Of a stretch of DNA of 64,000 bases, positions 16,347 through 24,431 are shown piece by piece. The DNA is taken from the NCBI RefSeq assembly GCF_009664835.1, contig NZ_CP045929.1:3162001-3226000 (forward strand), given 5' to 3'. Numbering within the stretch: position 1 is the stretch's first letter; the number at the start of each line of letters is the position of its first letter. The position numbers and the translations under genes were made by a program. The notes under the pieces are model-generated. The model did not search any database, was not told where the DNA came from, and saw nothing but the letters and a program-made list of their open reading frames with translations. The DNA comes from Allosaccharopolyspora coralli (GTDB lineage: Bacteria; Actinomycetota; Actinomycetes; Mycobacteriales; Pseudonocardiaceae).

Positions 16347-17921
16347 ATGAGCGCGCCCAACGGCGACGCCGAGCTCAGCGAGTTCGGCTACACCAACACA
16401 TTGAAGAGATCTCTCGGCGGCTTCCACACCTTCGCCGCCGGCGTCAGCTACATCTCGGTGCTCACCGGCACCTTCCAACTGTCCTACTTCGGTCTGTCCT
16501 TCGGCGGACCCGCCTACTGGTGGTCCTGGCCGATGGTCTTCCTCGGGCAGTTGATGGTGGCGTTGAGTTTCGCCGAGCTGGCCTCGCACTATCCCATCGC
16601 CGGATCCGTCTACAACTGGTCCAAGAAGCTCAGCGGCCAGCACGTCGCGTGGCTGGCAGGCTGGATGATGTTGCTCGCCTCGATCGTCTCGATCGCGGCG
16701 ACCGCACTCGCCTACCAGAAGACGTTGCCGCAGATCTGGGGTGCGTTCCAGGTCATCGGAGACGGCTCCGGCGGCACCGAGCAAGCCGCCAACGGCGTTC
16801 TGCTCGCCAGCGCCCTCATCGTGTTCACCACCCTCGTCAACGCCTACGGCGTGAAACTGATGGCGCGGATCAACTCCGCAGGTGTCGCCATCGAGCTCGT
16901 CGCCGCTGTTCTGCTGATCCTGTTCCTCGCCGTCGCCGCCACCCGCGGCCCCGACGTCGTGCTCGACACCCAAGGCACCGAGGCGGCCTACGCCGACAAC
17001 GGCGGTTACCTGGGCGCGTTCCTCGTCGCTGCCATCGCCTCCTCCTACGTGATGTACGGGTTCGACACGGCGTCCTCGCTTGGTGAGGAGTCCATCGATC
17101 CGCGCCGCAACGCTCCGCGCGCGATCCTGCGGTCGCTCGTCGCGTCCTTCGTGCTCGGCGGGCTCATCATCCTGCTGGCGTTGATGGCGGCCCGCGACCT
17201 CTCGGCGCCGGAGCTGACCTCCGCCGGATTGCAGTTCGTACTCACCGACGCACTGGGCCCGCTCGTGGGGCGCATGTTCCTGCTCGTCGTCTTCGTCGCG
17301 ATCACGGTGTGCGTGCTGGCCGTGCACACCGCTGCGATCCGGATCGCCTTCGCGATGGCGCGGGACAACGCGCTCCCCGGCGGTTCGACACTGGCACGGG
17401 TGAGTCCCCGATTCCAGACGCCGGTCGTACCCGCAGTGCTCATCGGTGTGTTCGCGATCGCGTTGTTGATCGTCAACTTCGGACAGCCGCAGATCTTCAC
17501 CGCCGTCACCAGCCTGGCGATCATCCTGATCTACATCTCGTACCTGCTGGTGACGGTGCCGATGCTCGTCGCGCGACTGCGAGGCAGGTGGTCGGACTCG
17601 CGTGCGCTGGCCCGGCGACAGGGCCGCTTCTCACTCGGCAAGTGGGGAATGCCGGTCAACATCGCAGCCGTGCTGTGGGGCGTCGGGATGACCACCAACC
17701 TCGCGTGGCCGCGCCGAGCCGTCTACAACGCCGAACCGCCCTACCACTGGTACCTGCAGTACAGCTCGATCCTGTTCGTCGGCGTCGCAGCAGCGGCGGG
17801 TTTCGCGTACTACTGGTTCGTGCAGCGCCACAAGATCGGAGTGCTCAGCGAGCACGCAGCCAGAGCCCCCGAGGCGCGGGCGTCCGAGCCCGCGGCCGCG
17901 ACCGATGGGAGAACCTCGTGA
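16347..17921 (+). CDS. APC-superfamily permease
   Basis: 524 residues, about 12 membrane helices. GFHTFAAGVSYISVLTG and FAELASHYPIAGSVYNWSKKL are APC amino-acid/choline permease signatures, as is MYGFDTASSLGEES. ATG 16347 has AAAGGAG 7 nt upstream; the frame stays open far upstream but that part is a shadow of betB. Genes on both sides handle choline and betaine aldehyde, so import of choline or a related quaternary amine is likely but unproven. Its stop overlaps the next GTG start (GTGA). Confidence 0.88.
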   Translation: MSAPNGDAELSEFGYTNTLKRSLGGFHTFAAGVSYISVLTGTFQLSYFGLSFGGPAYWWSWPMVFLGQLMVALSFAELASHYPIAGSVYNWSKKLSGQHVAWLAGWMMLLASIVSIAATALAYQKTLPQIWGAFQVIGDGSGGTEQAANGVLLASALIVFTTLVNAYGVKLMARINSAGVAIELVAAVLLILFLAVAATRGPDVVLDTQGTEAAYADNGGYLGAFLVAAIASSYVMYGFDTASSLGEESIDPRRNAPRAILRSLVASFVLGGLIILLALMAARDLSAPELTSAGLQFVLTDALGPLVGRMFLLVVFVAITVCVLAVHTAAIRIAFAMARDNALPGGSTLARVSPRFQTPVVPAVLIGVFAIALLIVNFGQPQIFTAVTSLAIILIYISYLLVTVPMLVARLRGRWSDSRALARRQGRFSLGKWGMPVNIAAVLWGVGMTTNLAWPRRAVYNAEPPYHWYLQYSSILFVGVAAAAGFAYYWFVQRHKIGVLSEHAARAPEARASEPAAATDGRTS

Positions 17922-19462
17922 TCGAACAGTTCGACTACGTCGTCGTCGGCGGCGGCAGCGCCGGTGCCGCCGTCGCGGCACGGCTCTCCGAGGATCCGGA
18001 CGTCACCGTCTGCCTCCTCGAAGCCGGACCGTCCGATGTGGACGACAAGGCGATTCTGGAGTTGAACCGCTGGATGGAGCTGCTCGAGTCGGGCTATGAC
18101 TGGGACTACCTCGTCGAACCGCAGGAACAGGGCAACTCGTTCATGCGTCACGCCCGCGCCCGCGTGCTCGGGGGTTGTTCGTCGCACAACTCCTGCATCG
18201 CCTTCTGGGCTCCGGCCGAAGACCTGAACGAGTGGGAAGCATCGGGCCTCCCCGGCTGGGGCGCGAAGGACATTTTCCCGCTGTACAAGCGGTTGGAGAC
18301 CAACGACGGACCCGGCGACCACCACGGTCGCAACGGCCCGGTGACGATCCGTTCGGTCCCGCCTCGGGACCCGTCCGGTGTCGCGCTGCTCGAAGCCTGC
18401 GAACAAGCGGGGATTCCCCGCACGGAGTTCAACTCCGGGCGGACCGTGACGCATGGTGCGAACTGGTTCCAGATCAACGCGCGCGAGGACGGCACCCGCT
18501 CCTCGTCCTCGGTGTCGTACCTGCACCCGATCATGGGTCGCCGCCCGAATCTGGATGTCCGCACCGACGTCCGCGCTCGGCGCGTCGCCTTCGACGGAAC
18601 CCGCGCGGTCGGCGTCGACTACCTCTGCCCGGATCAGATCCACAGTCGACAGATCCGCGCGCGGCGGGAGGTCGTGCTCTCCACCGGTGCCATCGACACG
18701 CCGAAGCTGCTGATGCTCTCCGGGATCGGTCCTGCCGAGCACCTGCGCGAGACCGGAGTCGATGTTCTGGTCGACTCCCCCGGTGTCGGGTCGAACCTCC
18801 AGGACCATCCCGAGGGCGTCATCGGCTGGGACGCGAAGCAACCGATGGTCACCGACTCGACGCAATGGTGGGAGATCGGGATCTTCACCACCACCGAGGA
18901 CGGTCTCGACCGGCCGGACCTGATGTTCCACTACGGGTCCGTGCCGTTCGACATGCACACCGCACGACACGGCTACCCGACCACCGAGAACGGCTTCTGC
19001 CTCACCCCGAACGTGACCCGCAGCCGCTCGATCGGCACGGTTCGGCTGCGGACACCGGATTTCCGGGACAAGCCCGCGGTGGATCCGCGTTACTTCACCG
19101 ACCCGCACGACGTTCGTGTGATGACCCACGGCATCAAGCTCGCCCGTGAGATCGTGTCGCAGCCTGCGATGCGGGACTGGGCAGGAGCCGAACTGCACCC
19201 AGGGCACGACGTGCGGACCGACGACGAGATCGCCGACTACCTCCGCAAGACCCACAACACCGTGTACCACCCGGCGGCCTCGGTGCCGATGGGAACCGGG
19301 GCGAGCGCCCCGCTGGACGCACGGCTGCGGGTCAAGGGCGTGCAGGGACTGCGCGTCGCGGATGCTTCGGCGATGCCGTTCCTCGTCGCGGTGAATCCGA
19401 ACATCACCACCATGGCCATCGGCGAGAAGTGCGCCGACATGCTCACCGAAGACGCCCACTGA
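17918..19462 (+). CDS. betA: GMC oxidoreductase, choline dehydrogenase-like
   Basis: 514 residues. The FAD-binding dinucleotide motif VVVGGGSAGAAVAARLSE sits at the N-terminus, and the GMC signatures ARVLGGCSSHNSCIAFWAP and GAIDTPKLLMLSGIGP are both present. The C-terminal active-site His is in HPAASVPMG and the second conserved polar position in VNPNITTMAIGEK. It is somewhat shorter than classic BetA (about 550). GTG 17918 overlaps the permease stop, with GGGAG upstream. It would oxidise choline to betaine aldehyde, feeding the operon's BetB. Other alcohol substrates are possible, so the gene name is provisional. Confidence 0.82.
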   Translation: MIEQFDYVVVGGGSAGAAVAARLSEDPDVTVCLLEAGPSDVDDKAILELNRWMELLESGYDWDYLVEPQEQGNSFMRHARARVLGGCSSHNSCIAFWAPAEDLNEWEASGLPGWGAKDIFPLYKRLETNDGPGDHHGRNGPVTIRSVPPRDPSGVALLEACEQAGIPRTEFNSGRTVTHGANWFQINAREDGTRSSSSVSYLHPIMGRRPNLDVRTDVRARRVAFDGTRAVGVDYLCPDQIHSRQIRARREVVLSTGAIDTPKLLMLSGIGPAEHLRETGVDVLVDSPGVGSNLQDHPEGVIGWDAKQPMVTDSTQWWEIGIFTTTEDGLDRPDLMFHYGSVPFDMHTARHGYPTTENGFCLTPNVTRSRSIGTVRLRTPDFRDKPAVDPRYFTDPHDVRVMTHGIKLAREIVSQPAMRDWAGAELHPGHDVRTDDEIADYLRKTHNTVYHPAASVPMGTGASAPLDARLRVKGVQGLRVADASAMPFLVAVNPNITTMAIGEKCADMLTEDAH

Positions 19463-19466
19463 TCTG

Positions 19467-19576
19467 AGGCGAACGGCACTCTCGCCCCGTCTGATGAGGC
19501 GAAAGTGCCGTTCGCCCCGTCTGATGAGGCGAAAGTGCCGTTCGCCCCGTCTGATGAGGCGAAAGTGCCGTTCGCC
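19467..19576. repeat. gaacggcactttcgcc inverted repeat with a 30-bp unit in three tandem copies
   Basis: The arm aggcgaacggcactctcgcc (19467-19486) is followed by three identical 30-bp units (19487-19516, 19517-19546, 19547-19576), each holding aggcgaaagtgccgttcgcc. Any unit can pair with the single left arm, giving alternative hairpins. It starts 4 bp after the choline dehydrogenase stop. Related arms occur at 38980 and 39070. Confidence 0.9.
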
Positions 19577-19613
19577 TCGGGGCGCGGGAGTCCCGTGGTG
19601 GGTGGGGACGTTC

Positions 19614-19619
19614 TACTAT
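19614..19619 (+). promoter_or_regulatory. -10 box of a probable leaderless promoter (LLM oxidoreductase)
   Basis: TACTAT lies 7 nt before ATG 19627. This favours the second Met as start over ATG 19618, which overlaps the box. Confidence 0.5.
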
Positions 19620-19626
19620 GCGGATC

Positions 19627-20529
19627 ATGCGTCTCGGTCTCGCTCTCCCGCAGCTCGGACACTTCGCCGACCCCTCGCTGATCGGCACCGTCGCGGCCGA
19701 AGCGGAGCGGATGGGCTACGAGAGCCTCTGGGTCGGCGAGCGGCTCCACGCGCCGCTGGATCCGCTCACGCCGTACCCGGGCGGCGGAGGGATGCCGGAG
19801 CTGTTCCGCGCGTCGATCGACCCGGTGCTCGCGCTGACGCTGGCCGCCAGTCACACCTCCCGGGCGTTGCTGGGTTCCAGCACCCTCAACGCCCCGCTGT
19901 ACTCGCCGATGCAGCTCGCCCGGTCCTTCGCAGGGATCGACCAGCTCAGCGGCGGTCGTCTGCTCGTCGGACTCGGGCTGGGGTGGTGCCGCGACGAGTA
20001 CGACGCCGCCGGTGTGCCGTGGCACGAACGCGGCGCACGACTGGACGAGACACTCGACGTCCTCGAAACCCTCTGGTCGCAGGACCCCGTGAAGTTCGAG
20101 GGCAAATTCTGGACCATCAGCCCGGGCACCTTCCAGCCGAAACCGGTCCAGCACCCGCCACCGGTCTACCTCGGCGGCGTGTCCCCGGCCGCGTTCCGTC
20201 GCATCGGTCGCCGCGCCGACGGGTGGCTCGGCGTACCGATGCCGGTGGAGATGCTCCGAGCGGTACTGGGCGACATCGCTGAGCATGCTCGCGCCGCCGA
20301 CCGTGATCCGGCTGCGGTGCGCTCGGTGATCCGGGTGAACGCCGAACTGACCGACCACGCAGGTGAGGGCGGCGGCCCTCATCGCGGCACCGTGGAGGAG
20401 ATCGGCGAGTATCTTCGCGGGCTCGCCGCGCTCGGAATCGCCGACGCGTTCGTGGACCTGCAGTTCACCACGTCGACTCCGGAGGAGCTGCTCGACGCGG
20501 CCCAGCGGATCCGGGCTGCCTGCGCCTGA
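19627..20529 (+). CDS. LLM-class F420-dependent oxidoreductase
   Basis: 300 residues of the luciferase-like TIM barrel. It starts MRLGLALPQLGHFADPSLI and carries GYESLWVGERL, LLGSSTLNAPLYSPMQLARSFAGIDQLSGGRLLVGLGLGW and PPPVYLGGVSPAAFRRIGRRADGWLG, which are typical of F420-binding family members in actinobacteria. Start ATG 19627 fits the -10 box upstream; ATG 19618 is in frame but lies inside the promoter. The likely role is hydride transfer with reduced F420; the substrate is unknown. It is convergent with the toxin-immunity module. Confidence 0.88.
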   Translation: MRLGLALPQLGHFADPSLIGTVAAEAERMGYESLWVGERLHAPLDPLTPYPGGGGMPELFRASIDPVLALTLAASHTSRALLGSSTLNAPLYSPMQLARSFAGIDQLSGGRLLVGLGLGWCRDEYDAAGVPWHERGARLDETLDVLETLWSQDPVKFEGKFWTISPGTFQPKPVQHPPPVYLGGVSPAAFRRIGRRADGWLGVPMPVEMLRAVLGDIAEHARAADRDPAAVRSVIRVNAELTDHAGEGGGPHRGTVEEIGEYLRGLAALGIADAFVDLQFTTSTPEELLDAAQRIRAACA

Positions 20530-20547
20530 ACCGGATCCCGCGCGGGG

Positions 20548-21174
20548 TCAGCCGGAGGCCAGGGTGATGGTGGTGCCTTGGGGGAGTTCGTGGATCTGTC
20601 GGGCCAGCGGGCCACGGATGCGCATGCAGCGGGCAGCATCCTTGGCGGTGACGTTGTCGAAGTCGTAGGTCCCGCCGAGGGCGAACAGTCGCCACGGAAC
20701 GAGCCGTTGGCTGTGTCCCAACGGCCCGCACTGGTCCTGCCACGCCGTCGCGTAAGCGCGGCAGCCATGGACGTCGACGTCATCGAGCAGCCATGCCGCC
20801 CAGGCTTCGAGGGTCGTGCCCAGCGGCGTGATCCGCCCGGTCTCGGAGTCGAAGGCCACCACGGTCGTGCGGTCCTGGACGGCGAACTGCACGCCGAAGA
20901 GATCCTGTCCGAAGCAGAACAGACCGTCGGCGATCCCGCCGTAAGTGTTCTTCCACATCTCCGGGTGATTCCACTGGCTCAGCTCCGGCCCGAGGCCGGG
21001 CGTTCCGGCACGGAAGACCTGGATTCCCGCGTTGCACGCGGAGAACCCGTTCACGGCGCTCAACAGACCCCCGAGTTCACCGAGAATCCCTGCGGTGGCA
21101 CCGAGATCGACCGAGCGCCGCAACCCGGCCGGGCCACGGGCCCCGGAAACGAGGTGCCGCAGCGGCGAGGTCAC
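20548..21174 (-). CDS. SMI1/KNR4-like protein, candidate immunity factor
   Basis: 208 residues. The pattern LSAVNGFSACNAGIQVFRAG, then GLFCFGQDLFGVQFAVQ, then VVAFDSETGRITPLG, and a C-terminal helical part is that of SMI1/KNR4 (SUKH) proteins, many of which neutralise polymorphic toxins. No signal peptide or membrane segment. Its GTG start overlaps the stop of the gene before it (GTGA), and it is the last gene of a leftward operon headed by a T7SS-type toxin. The immunity role is inferred from family and position. Confidence 0.75.
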   Translation of the reverse strand: MTSPLRHLVSGARGPAGLRRSVDLGATAGILGELGGLLSAVNGFSACNAGIQVFRAGTPGLGPELSQWNHPEMWKNTYGGIADGLFCFGQDLFGVQFAVQDRTTVVAFDSETGRITPLGTTLEAWAAWLLDDVDVHGCRAYATAWQDQCGPLGHSQRLVPWRLFALGGTYDFDNVTAKDAARCMRIRGPLARQIHELPQGTTITLASG

Positions 21175-21950
21175 GATCGGACCCCGGGAACCTGGGAAAT
21201 GTCCACGGCGGCGAGGACCGCGTCGCGAAGCTCCGGTGTGACTGCCTCACGCATGTCAGGTTGGAGCATGACCCCGTTCGGCGCCACGTGCCAAGGCTCT
21301 TCGGAACCCCAGAGATGCAGCGACTCCAGCAGAGCGGCGGTGGCATCGCGTGTGCGGTCGAACTTGATCAACTGCCGGGCGAGCCAGAACACGGTCGGCC
21401 ATTCGAAGGGCGGGAATCCACTGTCATATAGGCGAAAGGCGATATGCGGTTCACTGCAACGTCGCGCGGCTCCCCACAGCTCCAGCTGTTCGCTCGTTGT
21501 CAAGCCAACCGGGTCACGGTCGGCGAGTTCGGCGTCGACAGTACGGAGCGACTTGGGCCGCAGGGGGCTGTAGAGGTCGGTGTCGAGGCCGGTGACCAAG
21601 CTGTGCGGCGGCCTTTCCCACAGCTTTCCTTCGAGCCAATTCAACCGTGTGCCCAGAACCGTACCTGCCGGAACGACCTCACTTACACGCGCCAGCGCAC
21701 TCTTCGGTTCGTCACCGGAGGCAGCCGCTCCGATCAGTACCGCCTCACTGAACGGAATGTGGTGATCGAAAAGCGTGCCGGGAGTGTCATGAAATCGGAA
21801 AATGGTTTCCTCGGCGAGTGCGCGAACGGCGGCGAACCGCTCCTGCCACCACAGCACGTCGATGGCGGCGGCCGCAGCGGGCCACACCTCGTCCGCCGAG
21901 CCATCCATCCGTGCGATGGCAAACAGCTTGTCCAGATCGCCTTGCAGCAC
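21171..21950 (-). CDS. Hypothetical protein in toxin operon, candidate immunity factor
   Basis: 259 residues, soluble, rich in Trp and Leu helices (EVWPAAAAAIDVLWWQERFAAVRALAEE), with the feel of a helical-repeat protein. No domain recognised. GTG 21950 lies 30 bp after the toxin gene's stop with GGAG upstream, and its own stop overlaps the SMI1-like gene. Position directly after a nuclease toxin suggests that this or the next gene encodes the cognate inhibitor. About third-base usage it is like its neighbours. Confidence 0.65.
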   Translation of the reverse strand: MLQGDLDKLFAIARMDGSADEVWPAAAAAIDVLWWQERFAAVRALAEETIFRFHDTPGTLFDHHIPFSEAVLIGAAASGDEPKSALARVSEVVPAGTVLGTRLNWLEGKLWERPPHSLVTGLDTDLYSPLRPKSLRTVDAELADRDPVGLTTSEQLELWGAARRCSEPHIAFRLYDSGFPPFEWPTVFWLARQLIKFDRTRDATAALLESLHLWGSEEPWHVAPNGVMLQPDMREAVTPELRDAVLAAVDISQVPGVRS

Positions 21951-21980
21951 TTTCAGCTCCGATCGTCGCTCAACACGGCT

Positions 21981-23228
21981 CTACTCGACCAGGATGCGAA
22001 CCTGCTCGCCGCGTCCGAGTTCTTGGGCCCTGATCTGGGCATTCATCGAGGCCCCCGAACCGCGATTGTCGCTGGCAGGGATGAACTTCACCGAACTACC
22101 TTCGCCACCTTCCGCGAACATCGCCGGCGGGTACTCGTCGCGGTCGAGGTTCTCGCTGCCACGGGTCGGGATGCCGCGCAGCGCTTCGCGCCGATTGATA
22201 TCAACGTTCTCCTTGTCGATCGTGACATCCGAAGGCTTGGGGTCCGTCTCCTCAATCGGGTCACGCCCCCGCGAGATGAACCCCGCCTGTGCTTCCTCGA
22301 TGTGCTGCGCCGAGTCCGGGTACTTCTCGCTCTTCACGATCACCGGCTGCGGGCTCGTGTCCGGGAGGTAGTCGCCGTAGCCGGGAGGATCCTCAGCACC
22401 GAGAGCTCCGGCGGCGTCGTCCGCCGCTTCACGGACGCCCTCGGCCGCTCGGTTGGTGCCGTCGAGCAGGGAGTGGGACCGCGCGTCGGCGGATTGCTGC
22501 ACCGTCGCGGCGGCATCGTCGAAGCCGACCAGGTCGAGCGCTCCCTCGGCCACGGCGCCTGCTCCGCCGACAACACCGGCCGCCGTCGTACCTGCCGCGT
22601 CGACGGCGTTGCCGAACCCGTCCACGGCGTAGTGCACGAGGTTGCCGGGAACGTCGCCCACCGTCTCGACCGCTCCGCTGAGCGCAGCGCCGATCTCGTC
22701 GAGGAACGTGGGCTTCTCCGGTGCGTCCTGCTGGGCGGCTTTCATCGCCGACGCGGCGCGGTGCCCGGCGTCATCGACCTGATCACGAGCCCGCCGGAGC
22801 CTGTCGCGGGCGGCTTGACGTTGAGGCTCACCAGGGTCGTCGAACGGGGTACCTGGTGGCGTGGGCGTGCGTTCGTATTCGGTTCGGGCGCGTTCAGTGG
22901 CGCGTTGCCCGGCCTCGTACTCGTGGATCGCTTCGCCCGCCTGCGCCTGCCCCCACTCCAGGGTGGAACAGTAATCCTGCATGGTCCGGGCGGCGTCCTG
23001 GAAGGCATCTCCGGCCTTGATCCATCTCAGCGGCTCGGTTGCGAAACGCTGCCGGAACGCGTCCCCGGCCTCACCCTGCCAGCCGCCTGCATCCAGGCGC
23101 CGGAACCCGTTCCCGATCTCGATGAACGTCGCACCATACTCGGTCAAGGTCTGTGCCGAGGTGCGAATCGCAGACGGCTCGCCCTGGACCAGCTGTTTCG
23201 GCTCGGTGGTCTCTCCCAGCTCAGCCAT
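21981..23228 (-). CDS. T7SS-type polymorphic toxin with C-terminal NucA/NucB-like nuclease
   Basis: 415 residues. The first ~120 form a helical WXG100-like region (LVQGEPSAIRTSAQTLTEYG, GGWQGEAGDAFRQRFATEP, with the WxG turn in GGWQGEAG), the usual targeting part of ESX-exported toxins. A helical linker with Ala/Gly runs to about 300. The C-terminal ~110 residues end in LDRDEYPPAMFAEGGEGSSV and PASDNRGSGASMN, which match the DEYPfA..GG and NRxxG motifs of the NucA/NucB DNase family. So it is a probable secreted DNase used against competitors. ATG 23228 was chosen because the reading further upstream overlaps a small coding frame. Two candidate immunity genes follow. Confidence 0.82.
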   Translation of the reverse strand: MAELGETTEPKQLVQGEPSAIRTSAQTLTEYGATFIEIGNGFRRLDAGGWQGEAGDAFRQRFATEPLRWIKAGDAFQDAARTMQDYCSTLEWGQAQAGEAIHEYEAGQRATERARTEYERTPTPPGTPFDDPGEPQRQAARDRLRRARDQVDDAGHRAASAMKAAQQDAPEKPTFLDEIGAALSGAVETVGDVPGNLVHYAVDGFGNAVDAAGTTAAGVVGGAGAVAEGALDLVGFDDAAATVQQSADARSHSLLDGTNRAAEGVREAADDAAGALGAEDPPGYGDYLPDTSPQPVIVKSEKYPDSAQHIEEAQAGFISRGRDPIEETDPKPSDVTIDKENVDINRREALRGIPTRGSENLDRDEYPPAMFAEGGEGSSVKFIPASDNRGSGASMNAQIRAQELGRGEQVRILVE

Positions 23229-23349
23229 CGCGCTCGATCGCCGCCGCGCCGGGATCGTCCACACCGTCGAAGAAGCCTTGCAGCCTGCGTTCGTTCTCCG
23301 TGTCTGCCTGAATGTAGGCGCCTGCGGCGTCGATCATCCGCTGCGACAT
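23221..23349 (-). CDS. Short frame, C-terminal remnant of an ESX-type small protein
   Basis: 42 residues (begins MSQRMIDAAGAYIQADTENE, then RRLQGFFDGVDD) with coding-like third positions; it overlaps the toxin start by 8 bp. The frame stays open upstream through VDGQD and then runs into a 44-bp palindromic repeat at 23380. The style resembles the C-terminal helix of WXG100/EspC-like partners that usually precede such toxins. Whether ATG 23349 is used, or the gene has lost its N-terminal half, cannot be decided. I see no ribosome site. Confidence 0.45.
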   Translation of the reverse strand: MSQRMIDAAGAYIQADTENERRLQGFFDGVDDPGAAAIERDG

Positions 23350-23379
23350 GTCCTGACCGTCGACGCCGCCACAAAGATC

Positions 23380-23423
23380 GCGTGAGCCCTTTTAGTGGCT
23401 ATAGCAACCACAAAGACTCACGC
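23380..23423. repeat. 44-bp palindromic repeat, copy 4
   Basis: gcgtgagcccttttagtggc, core tatagc, then aaccacaaagactcacgc. It separates two leftward remnants. The fragment to its right ends in gcgTGA, so the repeat provides that stop codon. It is the only copy with a possibly truncated gene on its other side. Confidence 0.88.
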
Positions 23424-23650
23424 GCTCTTGTCAACGTAGGCCATCAGGAAGCCGTCGTACTCCTTGCTGTCGACGCGAAAGGCGTCCCCAGCGCCCACAC
23501 GCTCCTCCACTACGGCACCGTCGGTTCGCCGATCACACGATAGCCGTCAGAGCCCGCCGAGATCACCGGAATGCCGAAAAGCGCCTCGCGGGGCCGGCCG
23601 GGCCCAGTGCGCCGAAGGTCTCCTGCCGCCTACGCACACCAACCAGATGC
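23418..23650 (-). pseudogene. Frameshifted gene remnant ending in the palindromic repeat
   Basis: In one frame about 23540-23600 reads ALFGIPVISAGSDGYRVIGE then PTVP and a stop. In a neighbouring frame the next bases read VVEERVGAGDAFRVDSKEYD and GFLMAYVDKSA to the stop at 23418-23420 inside the repeat. Both pieces look protein-like and join at one point, which suggests a single frameshift in a former gene. I do not recognise the family. Upstream to 23760 no clear N-terminus is visible. It could also be chance. Confidence 0.35.
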
Positions 23651-23761
23651 GGTTCCCACGCCCGAACCGCCCACGCAGATCATCCCGCGCGCCCTCGACA
23701 ACACCTCGTCGGCAGACAACCGGACCCGGCCGACCCCTGGCGGGGCATACCGTCTGGTCGG

Positions 23762-23767
23762 TACGGT
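23762..23767 (+). promoter_or_regulatory. -10 box of a probable leaderless promoter (HAD-APH-ACAD operon)
   Basis: TACGGT is 7 nt before ATG 23775, and no ribosome site precedes that ATG. The upstream region is otherwise an intergenic remnant. Confidence 0.5.
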
Positions 23768-23774
23768 GCTGTCC

Positions 23775-24431
23775 ATGATTCCCGTCACCGCTCGGGTCGA
23801 AGCCGCCGTCTTCGACTTCGGGGGCGTGCTCACGACCTCCGGACGCGAGATGATCCGCGCATGGACCAGTGCGGAGCGCATCGACCCTGGCACGTTCTCG
23901 GCCGCCATCAAGGAGTGGATGTCCCGCCAGGCGCCGTCCGGCACCCCGGTCCACCTGCTCGAAACCGGCGAGATGCCGGTCGAGGAGTTCAACGAACGCC
24001 TCGCCGAGCGGCTGCGCACCGTCGACGGCGGCAAGGTCGAGGCCGACGGGCTACTCGGCAGGCTCTTCGCCCACAACCAGGTCGAGCAGCCGATGCTCGA
24101 TCTCGTCCGGAGACTGCGCGAGCACGGCACGCGCACCGCGCTGTTGTCGAACAGTTGGGGCGCCGCCTATCCGTGGCATCTGCTGGAGGGACTGTTCGAG
24201 TGCACGGTGATCTCCGGTGAAGTCGGCCTGCGCAAACCGGACCCGCGGATTTACCGGCTCGTTCTCGACGAGCTCGGAGTCGACCCCGGGCGCGCCGTGT
24301 TCGTCGACGACGCCCGCCCGAACGTCGAGGCCGCCGAAGCCCTGGGCATGCACACGATCCTGCACACCGACGCCCCGTCCACGACGGCCGCGCTCGCGGC
24401 CCTGACAGCGCTGCCCCTGGAGCCCACATGA
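23775..24431 (+). CDS. HAD-family phosphatase (ACAD10-type N-terminal domain as a separate protein)
   Basis: 218 residues. HAD motif I is VFDFGGVLT near residue 11, where the second Asp of the usual DxD is Gly (DFGG). Motif II is LLSNS, motif III RKPDP, and motif IV VFVDDARPNVEAAEALGMHTI. The DFGGVL start is the same as in the epoxide-hydrolase N-terminal and ACAD10 HAD domains. It overlaps the next gene (ATGA). With the kinase and dehydrogenase that follow, it mirrors in order the three domains of animal ACAD10. A role in dephosphorylating an acyl-CoA intermediate is inference. Confidence 0.85.
   Translation: MIPVTARVEAAVFDFGGVLTTSGREMIRAWTSAERIDPGTFSAAIKEWMSRQAPSGTPVHLLETGEMPVEEFNERLAERLRTVDGGKVEADGLLGRLFAHNQVEQPMLDLVRRLREHGTRTALLSNSWGAAYPWHLLEGLFECTVISGEVGLRKPDPRIYRLVLDELGVDPGRAVFVDDARPNVEAAEALGMHTILHTDAPSTTAALAALTALPLEPT

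Noticed and set aside
19487-19576. Three 30-bp direct repeats that might suggest a CRISPR array
   Set aside because: The units are contiguous without spacers and pair with a left arm. They form a terminator-type repeat, and no cas genes are present.
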